A stretch of 64,000 nucleotides of DNA from Bacteroides sp. CAG:709 (lineage in GTDB: Bacteria > Bacteroidota > Bacteroidia > Bacteroidales > UBA932), in assembly GCA_000434935.1 (NCBI GenBank), contig FR882198.1, positions 17,909 to 81,908 on the forward strand. The letters run 5' to 3'. Made by a program: the position numbers and the translations under genes. The notes beneath the pieces were generated by a model. That model did no database searches. It was not told where the DNA came from and was given only the letters and a program-made list of their open reading frames with translations. The number at the start of each line of letters is the position of its first letter. Position 1 is the stretch's first letter. This document shows positions 30,494-38,867 of the stretch, piece by piece.

Positions 30494-30796
30494 ATGAGTA
30501 TGACAATTAACTTTAATTTGAAGACCCCTGCCAAAGAACACTCCCTTGTGTTTGTTATTATCAGGATTGATGGCAGAACTTTAAGGGTAAGCACTCAACA
30601 GAATGTGCTTACTGCAAGTTTTGACAAGAAAAAGCAAAGATGCTTTACAAGTAAAGAGAAGTTCTCCCCAAGGGATAATAGACATAATGAGGATGTGAAT
30701 AAGGTCCTTGATGAAATTGTTGCAATGGCATACAGGGCGAGGTGTCGTTTGCTGAAAACGGGATTCTGTTCCTGGATGATGCCAAAACAGGTATAA
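30494..30796 (+). pseudogene. Truncated tyrosine recombinase: arm-type DNA-binding domain remnant
   Basis: About 100 codons resembling the N-terminal arm DNA-binding domain of Bacteroidetes phage/transposon integrases (MTINFNLKTPAKEHSLVFVIIRIDGRTLRVST..., then ...FDKKKQRCFTSKEKF... and a helical stretch NRHNEDVNKVLDEIVAMAYR). The frame ends at 30796 where the core-binding and catalytic domains should follow; none is found. I start it at ATG 30494 (or 30500) rather than further upstream. It sits between guaA and the mannan-type locus and is probably the debris of an integrated element. Expression as a small protein cannot be excluded. Confidence 0.65.
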
Positions 30797-30803
30797 AAAA
30801 ATA

Positions 30804-30861
30804 GGGCCACTATCCGTTCCATAGAGTTTGGTTATCTCTATGGTATTCCGGATAGTGACCC
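30804..30861. terminator. Large two-part hairpin, possible bidirectional terminator
   Basis: GGGCCACTATCCG pairs with CGGATAGTGACCC (one mismatch), and the inner CCATAGAG pairs with CTCTATGG. The 5' flank is A-rich (GTATAAAAAAATA), so on the minus strand the stem is followed by a U-rich run. It fits termination of the minus-strand LamG gene that ends at 30895, and perhaps of transcription from the left. Confidence 0.6.
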
Positions 30862-30894
30862 GTTATACAAGTACCGATTAATGTATCGGGAAGA

Positions 30895-31944
30895 TTACTC
30901 TATTGTACGCCATTCAACTTTGTCTCCAAGGACCTGAGCTTTATGCTTGCCTGTCTTGTCCATCACATTGTTAGGATCCTCAACAGTCTTGTTGAAATCC
31001 CAAGCTGCAATCAAGCCTTGCTCGTTTCCTGAAACTTCGGCATTCACATCTGCTGTAACTTCTTCTGGCGTCAGGGCTTTATCCCAGAAACGGAGTTTCT
31101 TTATACTTCCACTTACAGCCTTTGGATTGCCTGGGTCAGTAAGACTCTTGAAAGCACACATCTGGACCGCATATCCCGGAGCGATCGGAGCACCATCATA
31201 GGTATCATCTCCAATCTTCTTTCCATCGAGATAGAGAGCCGTATAATGTGTGTCGTTGTTGTATGTATAGGCAATATGATGCCATACGTTGTGTTCCACG
31301 TATTCATTGCTTGGCTCACGCAGGGCACCATTGAAAGCACGTGACACACGCAGACGATAACTACCCTCGCCCTGTTCATTTGATGCCCATGTGTTTATTT
31401 CCCAGCCGTAGAACTGTCCGCCTGCTGAAATAAAATTGGAAATAATCGAGCCTTGACGCTGATAGTTCATCTTATCCGCACCCTTGAACCAGAATGATAC
31501 GGAAATGGTCGAATATGAATCAAAAGCACCAGGTTCACCCAACTTGATATAGTTAGAGGTGTCGTCAGCTCCAGGAACATAGAGTTCTGCTGTACGAGCA
31601 ACGTAACGATATGAATCCTTGAAAGCCTTGACTGCCGCTTCAGCTTTCTTGGCAAGTGCATCGACAGACTCCTGATCCGGTATCTTGCCCGCTTCATTAT
31701 CGGAAAGAAGAGCTGCAAGTTCATTCCTTACGCTTTCAAGTGCCGTGAAACTTTCAGCAGGATATCCTGAATCAGCGTTATCCTTTAGTTCCAGGCATTT
31801 ATCAATCTCTATGAGCCAGTACTCAATAGCATCGGTATTGACCTCCTTTGTAGTATCGTTCGTCTTCTGTTCATCCTTGTCGCATGAGGATACACCTGCC
31901 ACGATGGACAACAGAGCAAATAAAGTAATAATTAACTTTTTCAT
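30895..31944 (-). CDS. LamG-domain surface lipoprotein (DUF4972-like N-terminus)
   Basis: A 349-residue lipoprotein (lipobox VSSC, Cys21). I use the ATG at 31944 (MKKLIITLFALL); an upstream in-frame TTG would place extra residues before the signal peptide. A helical region (about 35-115, many Glu/Lys/Ala, as in DUF4972) is followed by a concanavalin-like LamG domain (about 130-345) with WYHIAYTYNNDTHYTALYLDGKKIGDD and FNKTVEDPNNVMDKTG. Such proteins are usual distal members of SusC/D loci and are taken to bind the target glycan at the surface. It is the last gene of the mannan-type locus, 10 bases after the GH99 gene. Confidence 0.8.
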   Translation of the reverse strand: MKKLIITLFALLSIVAGVSSCDKDEQKTNDTTKEVNTDAIEYWLIEIDKCLELKDNADSGYPAESFTALESVRNELAALLSDNEAGKIPDQESVDALAKKAEAAVKAFKDSYRYVARTAELYVPGADDTSNYIKLGEPGAFDSYSTISVSFWFKGADKMNYQRQGSIISNFISAGGQFYGWEINTWASNEQGEGSYRLRVSRAFNGALREPSNEYVEHNVWHHIAYTYNNDTHYTALYLDGKKIGDDTYDGAPIAPGYAVQMCAFKSLTDPGNPKAVSGSIKKLRFWDKALTPEEVTADVNAEVSGNEQGLIAAWDFNKTVEDPNNVMDKTGKHKAQVLGDKVEWRTIE

Positions 31945-31954
31945 GTTGACTATG

Positions 31955-33085
31955 TTATTTTCTATGTGATACAAAATTGGTGATATGTCTCTTAGTTTCT
32001 GTCAGATAAAAATCTGGAGACTGCGGAGTATAGTCAAGATAGGTGAAACTGCCATCATCTGAAACTTTCGGCACTGCCGGCTCTATCTGAGTGCCCTCAT
32101 GCCATTCGTTAAAGGACGTGATGGCGACATAATTGGCACCTGAGTTTATCGCACCGTTCCACATGTTCTCATAGTATTTTCCATGTTCGCGGTCGCGTGT
32201 ATTTCTTCCATTCCATGGACGGATTCTGGTATCAATATAGCCTGGTCCGACACTAGGGATAAAGAACATCTTCTGACTTGCAAACCATTTCTGCAACTCG
32301 CTCCAGTTTGTTGGAGTAGAGCCTTCTGTGAAGCCAGTTGTCGCAAAATATGTATATGCACCATCGAATCCTGAAACCTTGATTGAATACCGGTCATTCT
32401 TATTCAGAAGCAGGCCGATGACAATCGAGTCATATTCTGTTCCCCTCAAGGTGTTTTCTCCGTCAGGTGTAAGCACTCTTGCCCAATCATCCTGGCTTAT
32501 CATATAAGAGTCGTAAATGAAGAATATCGGACGCCCGTCAATTCTATAGAAAGACTTATATGCTCCAAACTGATTTATAAGTCCTTTTATATCCATTTTT
32601 ACGCTTTCCGCGGTTCTCCCTTCATAAGGCTCAATATGGAAACACACCTTGATACCGGCACGTTCAGCCTCTTCGAAAAGAGTAGGTATACTGCTCTGAC
32701 CAATGTCAGAATTTTTCCACCAGGTAAGAGCGACAACTCCTATTCCGGCAGAAGCCATCTCGTTCATGTGACGTCTGATGGTAGCCCTGTCCTTACTGCT
32801 ATAGATTCCTGACTCTGGGAAATAATTGGTGGCTATGTTGTTTCGGGTTCCCGGGATTGTACCGAGATCTCCTGACGAACCACCATCGGAAAGAATATTG
32901 TGTCTCCAATGATAAATCTTTCCGTCAGTTTCCTGAAGTCCGTACCAATTGTAGTAAAAACAGAATGTGTTAGGATCTGTCTCAAAGTTTGCGCTTGGTT
33001 GCTCTACGGATGCGGACGATTTACTACATCCGCATGAATAAAGAAAACCGAGAGCGATAGCTGTGATAATCACTGATTTTTTCAT
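31955..33085 (-). CDS. GH99 endo-alpha-1,2-mannosidase/mannanase
   Basis: A 376-residue lipoprotein enzyme (MKKSVIITAIALGFLYSCGC, lipobox YSCGC region). I use the ATG at 33085 rather than a GTG two codons upstream. The family motifs are clear: FCFYYNWYG near the N-terminus, VVALTWWK, CFHIEPYEGR, GRPIFFIYDSY and the active-site SFNEWHEGTQIEPA with Glu327 and Glu330. The 3-residue spacing matches the paired catalytic glutamates of Bacteroides GH99 (333/336). GH99 cleaves within alpha-mannan side chains or high-mannose N-glycans; the bacterial enzymes known are endo-alpha-1,2-mannanases. With GH92 and the nearby GH125 it defines an alpha-mannan-degrading capacity. The signal suggests surface or periplasmic lipidation. 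Confidence 0.94.
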   Translation of the reverse strand: MKKSVIITAIALGFLYSCGCSKSSASVEQPSANFETDPNTFCFYYNWYGLQETDGKIYHWRHNILSDGGSSGDLGTIPGTRNNIATNYFPESGIYSSKDRATIRRHMNEMASAGIGVVALTWWKNSDIGQSSIPTLFEEAERAGIKVCFHIEPYEGRTAESVKMDIKGLINQFGAYKSFYRIDGRPIFFIYDSYMISQDDWARVLTPDGENTLRGTEYDSIVIGLLLNKNDRYSIKVSGFDGAYTYFATTGFTEGSTPTNWSELQKWFASQKMFFIPSVGPGYIDTRIRPWNGRNTRDREHGKYYENMWNGAINSGANYVAITSFNEWHEGTQIEPAVPKVSDDGSFTYLDYTPQSPDFYLTETKRHITNFVSHRK

Positions 33086-33095
33086 AATCACGTAT

Positions 33096-33800
33096 TTATA
33101 CTGTTATTTTCACTGCCTTCGCATAGTTATATCGTGCTCCAGCTGTCTTGATTTTCGCACCTACGCGGAACCAGTAACTCTGTCCTGCTTCAAGTTTGTT
33201 CCGGTTTGTATCGAGGTCAATTTCGAGAGTATAACTTTCCATTCCATTGATAGTGGCATTAACCCCATTCAGAATCTTCACGGAAGAGAGCTCAGCACCA
33301 ACTGCCTCATCGCTGTGGGCAAACAATCCAATACTTTCTACCTGATAGCCTTTGACTGTCGGCTGAACATGGAATTTAGCTACAATCTTGTTCCCCTCCT
33401 TGCTGATGACAGCACCTCTGATGCGAATGTATGGCTGAACCTTGAAGTCAAGTCTGTTTTTACCTTTCTTTATTTCGTGACCTATCAGACGTACCGGAGG
33501 AATGAAGTTGCACTCCTGGAAATAAAAATCATAACTGCCGGAGAACATTTTTGTGTTGCGGTAAGTACCATCATTTCTAACCACCATGGTCTGCTGCTCC
33601 GGATTGTCCCATCCGTTTTCCTCGTAACGGATTTTTGTTCCATTTACGATCTCCTGCTGAACAAGTTCCCCTGTCTCATCATCATAGAAGGCGCCTTCGA
33701 CGGAAGCGTCTGGACCATCAAAGTTGTCCAAGGAACAGGAAGCAAGAGTCATTGCCAGTGGAAGCACTAGGAGTAAAGTTGCTAATCTTTTATGTTTCAT
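33096..33800 (-). CDS. DUF3823 lipoprotein of the mannan-type locus
   Basis: A 234-residue lipoprotein (lipobox LASC, Cys22). It has two beta-sandwich domains typical of DUF3823: an N-terminal part with DNFDGPDASVEGAFYDDETGELVQ and a C-terminal fibronectin-like part ending GARYNYAKAVKITV. Family members sit directly after susD in many loci and are thought to be surface glycan-binding proteins, comparable to SusE/F. It lies 20 bases after susD and 10 bases before the GH99 gene. No catalytic motif is seen. Confidence 0.87.
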   Translation of the reverse strand: MKHKRLATLLLVLPLAMTLASCSLDNFDGPDASVEGAFYDDETGELVQQEIVNGTKIRYEENGWDNPEQQTMVVRNDGTYRNTKMFSGSYDFYFQECNFIPPVRLIGHEIKKGKNRLDFKVQPYIRIRGAVISKEGNKIVAKFHVQPTVKGYQVESIGLFAHSDEAVGAELSSVKILNGVNATINGMESYTLEIDLDTNRNKLEAGQSYWFRVGAKIKTAGARYNYAKAVKITV

Positions 33801-33820
33801 GATTATACCTTTTAAGTCTA

Positions 33821-35731
33821 TTAATATCCTGGATTCTGGATAACGCTGTTGTTTTCAATGCCTGGAATCAGCCTATAATAATGCTTATCCCTGAATATTT
33901 TAGCTCCGCCAGGTTCATTGATGGTGGAACGTACGAAGATCCAAGCCGGTTTATCCTGAGTGAGATCAAGCAGAGGTACGAGTGCACATCTCTGATAAGC
34001 TCCGTCGAACTGTGTATGAGACTGGCGTCTGCGGACATTGTCCCAGTTTCTTGTCTGCTCAAGCCCCATCTCCACACGCCTTTCCTTCTGAACATTATCA
34101 GGGGTAGTCTCGATAGTGTTTTTGAATCCGGCCCTTCTGCGAGTCATGTTAAGAGCTGTTTTAGCATCAATTGTACCAGCTGGCGCACTCAGGCCACTTT
34201 CAGAGAGTGCCTCGGCATAGTTCAAAAGAATCTCGGCATAACGGAAGTCTATGAATGATGTCGTAACCTGATTCTGTTCTTGGTCTGAACCATCTGAGAG
34301 AAACTTCTTCAGAAGGAATCCTGTTATCGTACCATTACTCAAAGCAGTAACCCAGCCTGAGAATCCAGACTCATTCATGGCACCCTTACCATAATAATCG
34401 ATTCCTGTTTTAGTGTATTTCTCATTCGAGAGCCAGATTGCATTCTTATCTTCTTTCACGATTCCTCCCTGTATGATAATCTTCTCTCCTTTCCAATCCG
34501 AGAATGGGAAAATAACCGATGCCTCGAGACGTGGGTCTTTATCCTTGAAAATATCCAGAGGATTTTCATATCTAATCCAGTCATCATGCTCAGAAGCTGA
34601 ATACCCATTGTATTCTTCTTTCCCAGACTTTCTAGTCTTGACCTTGGTATCATAACTGCCATTGCCATCGCTATCCAGATTACCAAATGCGTCAATGAAC
34701 TCAAGTGTAGGATTTGCCCTGCCACCATACTGTTTACTGAGCTGGTTCGGTTCGTGCCATGCACCCATACTATGTGCTATACCGGGGTAAACGTAGGCTT
34801 TTTTGAAAATCACTTCACAAGACGCAGTCTCCGGTTCTGAAAATATCTTTCTGTAATTTCTTGCAGCTTCATCCCTATCTGATGGTTCAGGTTTATAGAG
34901 AGAGAATTTACCGGAACGGATAATTTCGGAAGATGCATCTATACATGCCTGATAATATCGTGCCGCATCATCTAAATTCATTCCACCGACGAGTTTCTGT
35001 GATACAGCGTCTCCTGTGAGAGGTGCCCTGTCCCAGAATTTTGCTACAGAAGCGGCAAACAGCATAGCGCGTGATTTAAGCGCAAGTGCTGCCCATTTTG
35101 TAGCACGGTTACCTATCGGATCAGAAGAAAGTTTTTCTGCTGCGAGATCGCACTCGGACATTATATAGTCCCAAGTGGCTTTCTCGCTGCTGCGTGGAAC
35201 TTTTACTTCTTCATAATCTCCATTGAACTCCTGTATACTCTTTACAAGAGATACTCCTCCATATCTTTTTGCAAGTTGGAAATAGGCGTATGCAGTGAAG
35301 AAATGCACTTCGCCTTCAATCTGGGATTGAAGTTCAGGTGTAGAAGCCGTAATTGTAGGGAGGGCTTCTTTCATCTTGTTGATTTTGTAGATGTAATTAT
35401 ACCCGGTTTCCCAGTATTTGTGAGCATTGGTATCGTCACCATCGAAGTTCCCCCACTCTGAGTGCATGCAATCGCGTGTGAGGTCAGCATTGATAAGTCC
35501 ACCGGTATTTCCTGTAAAACGGAAAGAACCATTCGAGAAATAGTACATGAAGTCCTCTACCGGAAGATTGTCATAGAGGCTTGAAACATAGGCGTTGATT
35601 TCCTCATCTGTGTCAGGAAATCCGTCTTGTCCTATCATATTTCCGTTCTTAACATCAAGCCACCCTGTACAGGATGATGCCAGAGATATAAACAGAAGTG
35701 AGATAAAAGTCTTTATTATATTTTTAGCCAT
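33821..35731 (-). CDS. SusD-like surface glycan-binding lipoprotein (RagB/SusD)
   Basis: A 636-residue outer-surface lipoprotein (MAKNIIKTFISLLFISLASSC, Cys21). It has the all-helical RagB/SusD fold: TPR helices around 80-230 (YNYIKINKMKEALPTI, EGEVHFFTAYAYFQLAKRYGGV) and the C-terminal 'FIDFRYAEILLNYAEALSES ... MTRRRAGF ... RRVEMGLEQTRNWDNVRRRQ' part that contacts SusC. It caps the SusC barrel and captures the glycan. It is 14 bases downstream of the susC gene, the normal order. Length is a little above average for the family. Confidence 0.95.
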   Translation of the reverse strand: MAKNIIKTFISLLFISLASSCTGWLDVKNGNMIGQDGFPDTDEEINAYVSSLYDNLPVEDFMYYFSNGSFRFTGNTGGLINADLTRDCMHSEWGNFDGDDTNAHKYWETGYNYIYKINKMKEALPTITASTPELQSQIEGEVHFFTAYAYFQLAKRYGGVSLVKSIQEFNGDYEEVKVPRSSEKATWDYIMSECDLAAEKLSSDPIGNRATKWAALALKSRAMLFAASVAKFWDRAPLTGDAVSQKLVGGMNLDDAARYYQACIDASSEIIRSGKFSLYKPEPSDRDEAARNYRKIFSEPETASCEVIFKKAYVYPGIAHSMGAWHEPNQLSKQYGGRANPTLEFIDAFGNLDSDGNGSYDTKVKTRKSGKEEYNGYSASEHDDWIRYENPLDIFKDKDPRLEASVIFPFSDWKGEKIIIQGGIVKEDKNAIWLSNEKYTKTGIDYYGKGAMNESGFSGWVTALSNGTITGFLLKKFLSDGSDQEQNQVTTSFIDFRYAEILLNYAEALSESGLSAPAGTIDAKTALNMTRRRAGFKNTIETTPDNVQKERRVEMGLEQTRNWDNVRRRQSHTQFDGAYQRCALVPLLDLTQDKPAWIFVRSTINEPGGAKIFRDKHYYRLIPGIENNSVIQNPGY

Positions 35732-35745
35732 TGTATCTGATTCAT

Positions 35746-38700
35746 TTAAAATGTTATGTTCAGACCGAAATTATATGAGCGGGAGAGCGGATACTGGTAT
35801 CCATATCCTCCGTTATCTGAAATTTCAGGGTCGAAATACTTCAGGTAGTCATCGCAGAACACGAGGAGATTGAACCCGTTTGCATAGAAACGCACGTTGC
35901 TAATCTTGGCCTTTTCAAGCCACTTCGTACTCAGTGTATATCCGAGTTCAACCGTTTTCAGTCGCAAATAAGCCGAGCTTCTGCGGTTGAATGTATTGGC
36001 ATCGGTCTGTGAATAGGTGTTAGATGTTCCCTGCCTGGTCGAAGGCCAGTACCCTGACACCCATTTGCTATTCTCATCGTAAGGGTCAGCACGATGCCAT
36101 CTGTCATAGTAGAATGATGGTGAATTACCATTGAATGTCAGTACCTGTCCGAGGACCTCACCATATTTTACAGAACTGAGTGCAGAGCCCTGGAAGAGGA
36201 CAGTCAGGTCAATTCCTTTCCACCAGAAATTAAGATTGAGGCCATAATATAGTTTAGGGCTGCCTTCCCATCTAAGTGGCTGACGATCTTTGTCATCAAT
36301 GATTCCATCACCATTCCAGTCCTCATAGATATAGTCTCCTGGAAGAAGGAAAGAGTTTCCGGCCTGGGTAGAATTTATCGGTGCATGACTTATCTGTTCG
36401 AAGTTCTGATACCTTCCGGTTACATTGTAGAGCCAGTTTATACCCTGCCATCTTCCTACAGAGCCATTGCGGTAACGATCCCAACTACTTCTGTATGGAG
36501 CTCTTTCCTCATAGATGGTCTTGCTTCTGGCAAAGTTTGCGTTTGCGCTCACTTTCCATGAAAAATCTCCGACAGCGTACTTATGGCTGAGCATGAGCTC
36601 AATACCATCGGTTCTATCTTTGTTAAGGTTCTCCTGTGGAAGGCTTGCTCCGAAAGTATTCGGCAGTGCCTGAAGTCTAGTTCCAATCAGACCCTTTCTG
36701 TTACGGCGATAAACATCTACCTCAATGGCAGCAATGCCGTTGAATACAGAAAAGTCCAGGCCCAAGTCTGCAGTGGTAGAACTGTACCAACTGAGATTAG
36801 GATTTATAAGTCCCGTAGAAGTCCATCCGTTCGTATATACGCCATCGGATAGTACGTATCCGCCAGACTGAACATATCCGCTCATATACTGGAATGGATC
36901 GCCGCCGTCCTGACCAGTCTTGCCATAGGAAGCGCGTATCTTAAGATTGTCGATCCAAGAAGCATTGTCCTTTATGAACTTTTCTTCAGAGATTCTCCAA
37001 CCACCTGAAACTACAGGGAAAAAGTCCCATCTATTGTCAGGGTTGTATCTATAAGAACCATCATATCGGCATGCAAGTTCCACAAGGTAGCGTGACTTGT
37101 AGTCATAGTTCAACTTTCCTACCCATGACAGATATTTACGTTCTCCATGGTTTCCTCCGGAGGTCTGACCTGTCGATGGTGCCATGTCAATATTATCGGC
37201 AGTAAAGAAGTCATAGATGCGCTTTCCGTAGAGATATCTCCAGGTCTCACGCTTTGCCTCAAATACGACAGTTGCGGAAAGGTTATGGCCACCACGGAAT
37301 TCCCTCTGATAGAGAATCTGCCCCTGGAGGTCTATCCTGTCATTGTCAGTCCTGGAATCGGATATAAATGGCTGCCATAGTGTACTTGGTACATATCCGT
37401 CGCTCTCTGACCAGTTGTATAGTTTTATGCTTTTCTGCAGCATATTTGTAGATGCCTGGCTACGGTCGTATGCAACAAGACCCTTCAATTCGAGACCTTT
37501 GACCCAAGGAAGTTTCCACGTAAGGTCAATGGTGGACTGGAAACTCATATTGCGCCAGTCGGTTTTTCCATAATTGTCGCTATGAGAGGCTGCTACTGGG
37601 TTCTCATTTGATGGAGTCGGCTTGTTGTAGTAATCTTTATTGCCATTGGCATACACCGGCTCGTATGGTCGGATATTATAAACCTGCTTCATCAAATACA
37701 TGAATGCATTGCCATCTGTTCCAGGCTGAGTGCGTCTATCTGTCCATGCAGAAAGATTGACATTCATGGTAAGATTATCGGTGAGTGCAGCTCTGGTGTT
37801 GGACCTGAGAGAAAATTTCTCATAGTTTATATCGCCACTGCGCAAAATTCCGTCTTCATAACTATAGCCGGCACCGATATAAGTTGAGATACGATCAGTA
37901 CCACCGCTCAGTGTGATGCTATGCCTGTGCTGGAGAGAATTGCGCTTGAAAACTTCATTGTACCAATCTACTGTCGGAACTGCCTGTCTTCTTGCCAGTT
38001 CATCTTTCGAATAGGCTGGGCCATTACCAACATTGATGCTGGCTTCATTGACAAGTTCCTCATACTGATATACATTCATAGCTTTAAGCGAGGTTGACGG
38101 CTGGGTAATTCCGACCATTCCGTCGTATGTAACTTTCAGTCTGGATGCAGATCCCGTGCGAGTCTTCACGATGATTACTCCGTTGCCAGAGTTCATTCCG
38201 AAGATTGCCGCAGAAGCATCCTTGAGCACAGAAATACTTTCAATGTCCTCAGGAGAAAGCATTTGGAATTCCCTGACACCATCCCTTATGACACCATCGA
38301 TTACATAGAGAGGAGAACCGAGGCCTCTGACATTGACATCTGTGCTATATGTACCAGGCATACCATTCTGCTGCTTAATCTGAAGACCAGGAACCTTTCC
38401 CGCCATAGATACTGCTAGAGAAGCACTCTTTGTGGTAGCAATATCATCAGGACGTATGCTTGATATGGCACCTGTCAAGGTAGCCTTTTTCTGCTGTCCG
38501 AATCCGACCACCACGACTTCATTAAGACCTGTCATGTTCTCTTCGAACTTGACATTTATCACAGAACTTTTCCCACAGACTATTTCTGCCGGATTGAATC
38601 CAAGGCAGTCGAAAACCAAGATGTTTCCTTCTTTTGCCTTTATGGAATATTTTCCAGCCACGTCTGTTATGGTACCAGATGTCGTGCCTTTCACTGTTAC

Positions 38701-38847
38701 GGCTGCTCCTGGCACAGGAAGCCCCTCGGAATCAGTTACAGTTCCGGAAACTTCCTCAAACTGCTGGGCCGACAATGATAGCGGCAACAGCGATATCCAG
38801 ATAAGAATCAGGATACATGATTTCAGTTTCTTTTTTGATTGGTTCAT
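35746..38847 (-). CDS. SusC-like TonB-dependent transporter (RagA/SusC)
   Basis: A 1033-residue outer-membrane importer. A signal peptide (...SLSAQQ) is followed by a carboxypeptidase-like regulatory domain (about 30-110, VSGTVTDSEGLPVPGAAVTVKG), a TonB box region (NEVVVVGFGQQKKATLTGAIS), the plug (SPLYVIDGVIRDG, DIESISVLKDASAAIFG) and a 22-strand barrel ending in the typical aromatic terminus (SRSYNFGLNITF). It takes oligosaccharides bound by SusD into the periplasm using TonB energy. It is 20 bases after the GH92 gene and upstream of susD, DUF3823, GH99 and LamG genes. Confidence 0.96.
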   Translation of the reverse strand: MNQSKKKLKSCILILIWISLLPLSLSAQQFEEVSGTVTDSEGLPVPGAAVTVKGTTSGTITDVAGKYSIKAKEGNILVFDCLGFNPAEIVCGKSSVINVKFEENMTGLNEVVVVGFGQQKKATLTGAISSIRPDDIATTKSASLAVSMAGKVPGLQIKQQNGMPGTYSTDVNVRGLGSPLYVIDGVIRDGVREFQMLSPEDIESISVLKDASAAIFGMNSGNGVIIVKTRTGSASRLKVTYDGMVGITQPSTSLKAMNVYQYEELVNEASINVGNGPAYSKDELARRQAVPTVDWYNEVFKRNSLQHRHSITLSGGTDRISTYIGAGYSYEDGILRSGDINYEKFSLRSNTRAALTDNLTMNVNLSAWTDRRTQPGTDGNAFMYLMKQVYNIRPYEPVYANGNKDYYNKPTPSNENPVAASHSDNYGKTDWRNMSFQSTIDLTWKLPWVKGLELKGLVAYDRSQASTNMLQKSIKLYNWSESDGYVPSTLWQPFISDSRTDNDRIDLQGQILYQREFRGGHNLSATVVFEAKRETWRYLYGKRIYDFFTADNIDMAPSTGQTSGGNHGERKYLSWVGKLNYDYKSRYLVELACRYDGSYRYNPDNRWDFFPVVSGGWRISEEKFIKDNASWIDNLKIRASYGKTGQDGGDPFQYMSGYVQSGGYVLSDGVYTNGWTSTGLINPNLSWYSSTTADLGLDFSVFNGIAAIEVDVYRRNRKGLIGTRLQALPNTFGASLPQENLNKDRTDGIELMLSHKYAVGDFSWKVSANANFARSKTIYEERAPYRSSWDRYRNGSVGRWQGINWLYNVTGRYQNFEQISHAPINSTQAGNSFLLPGDYIYEDWNGDGIIDDKDRQPLRWEGSPKLYYGLNLNFWWKGIDLTVLFQGSALSSVKYGEVLGQVLTFNGNSPSFYYDRWHRADPYDENSKWVSGYWPSTRQGTSNTYSQTDANTFNRRSSAYLRLKTVELGYTLSTKWLEKAKISNVRFYANGFNLLVFCDDYLKYFDPEISDNGGYGYQYPLSRSYNFGLNITF

Positions 38848-38867
38848 ACTTGATGTGTTTTTATGTG

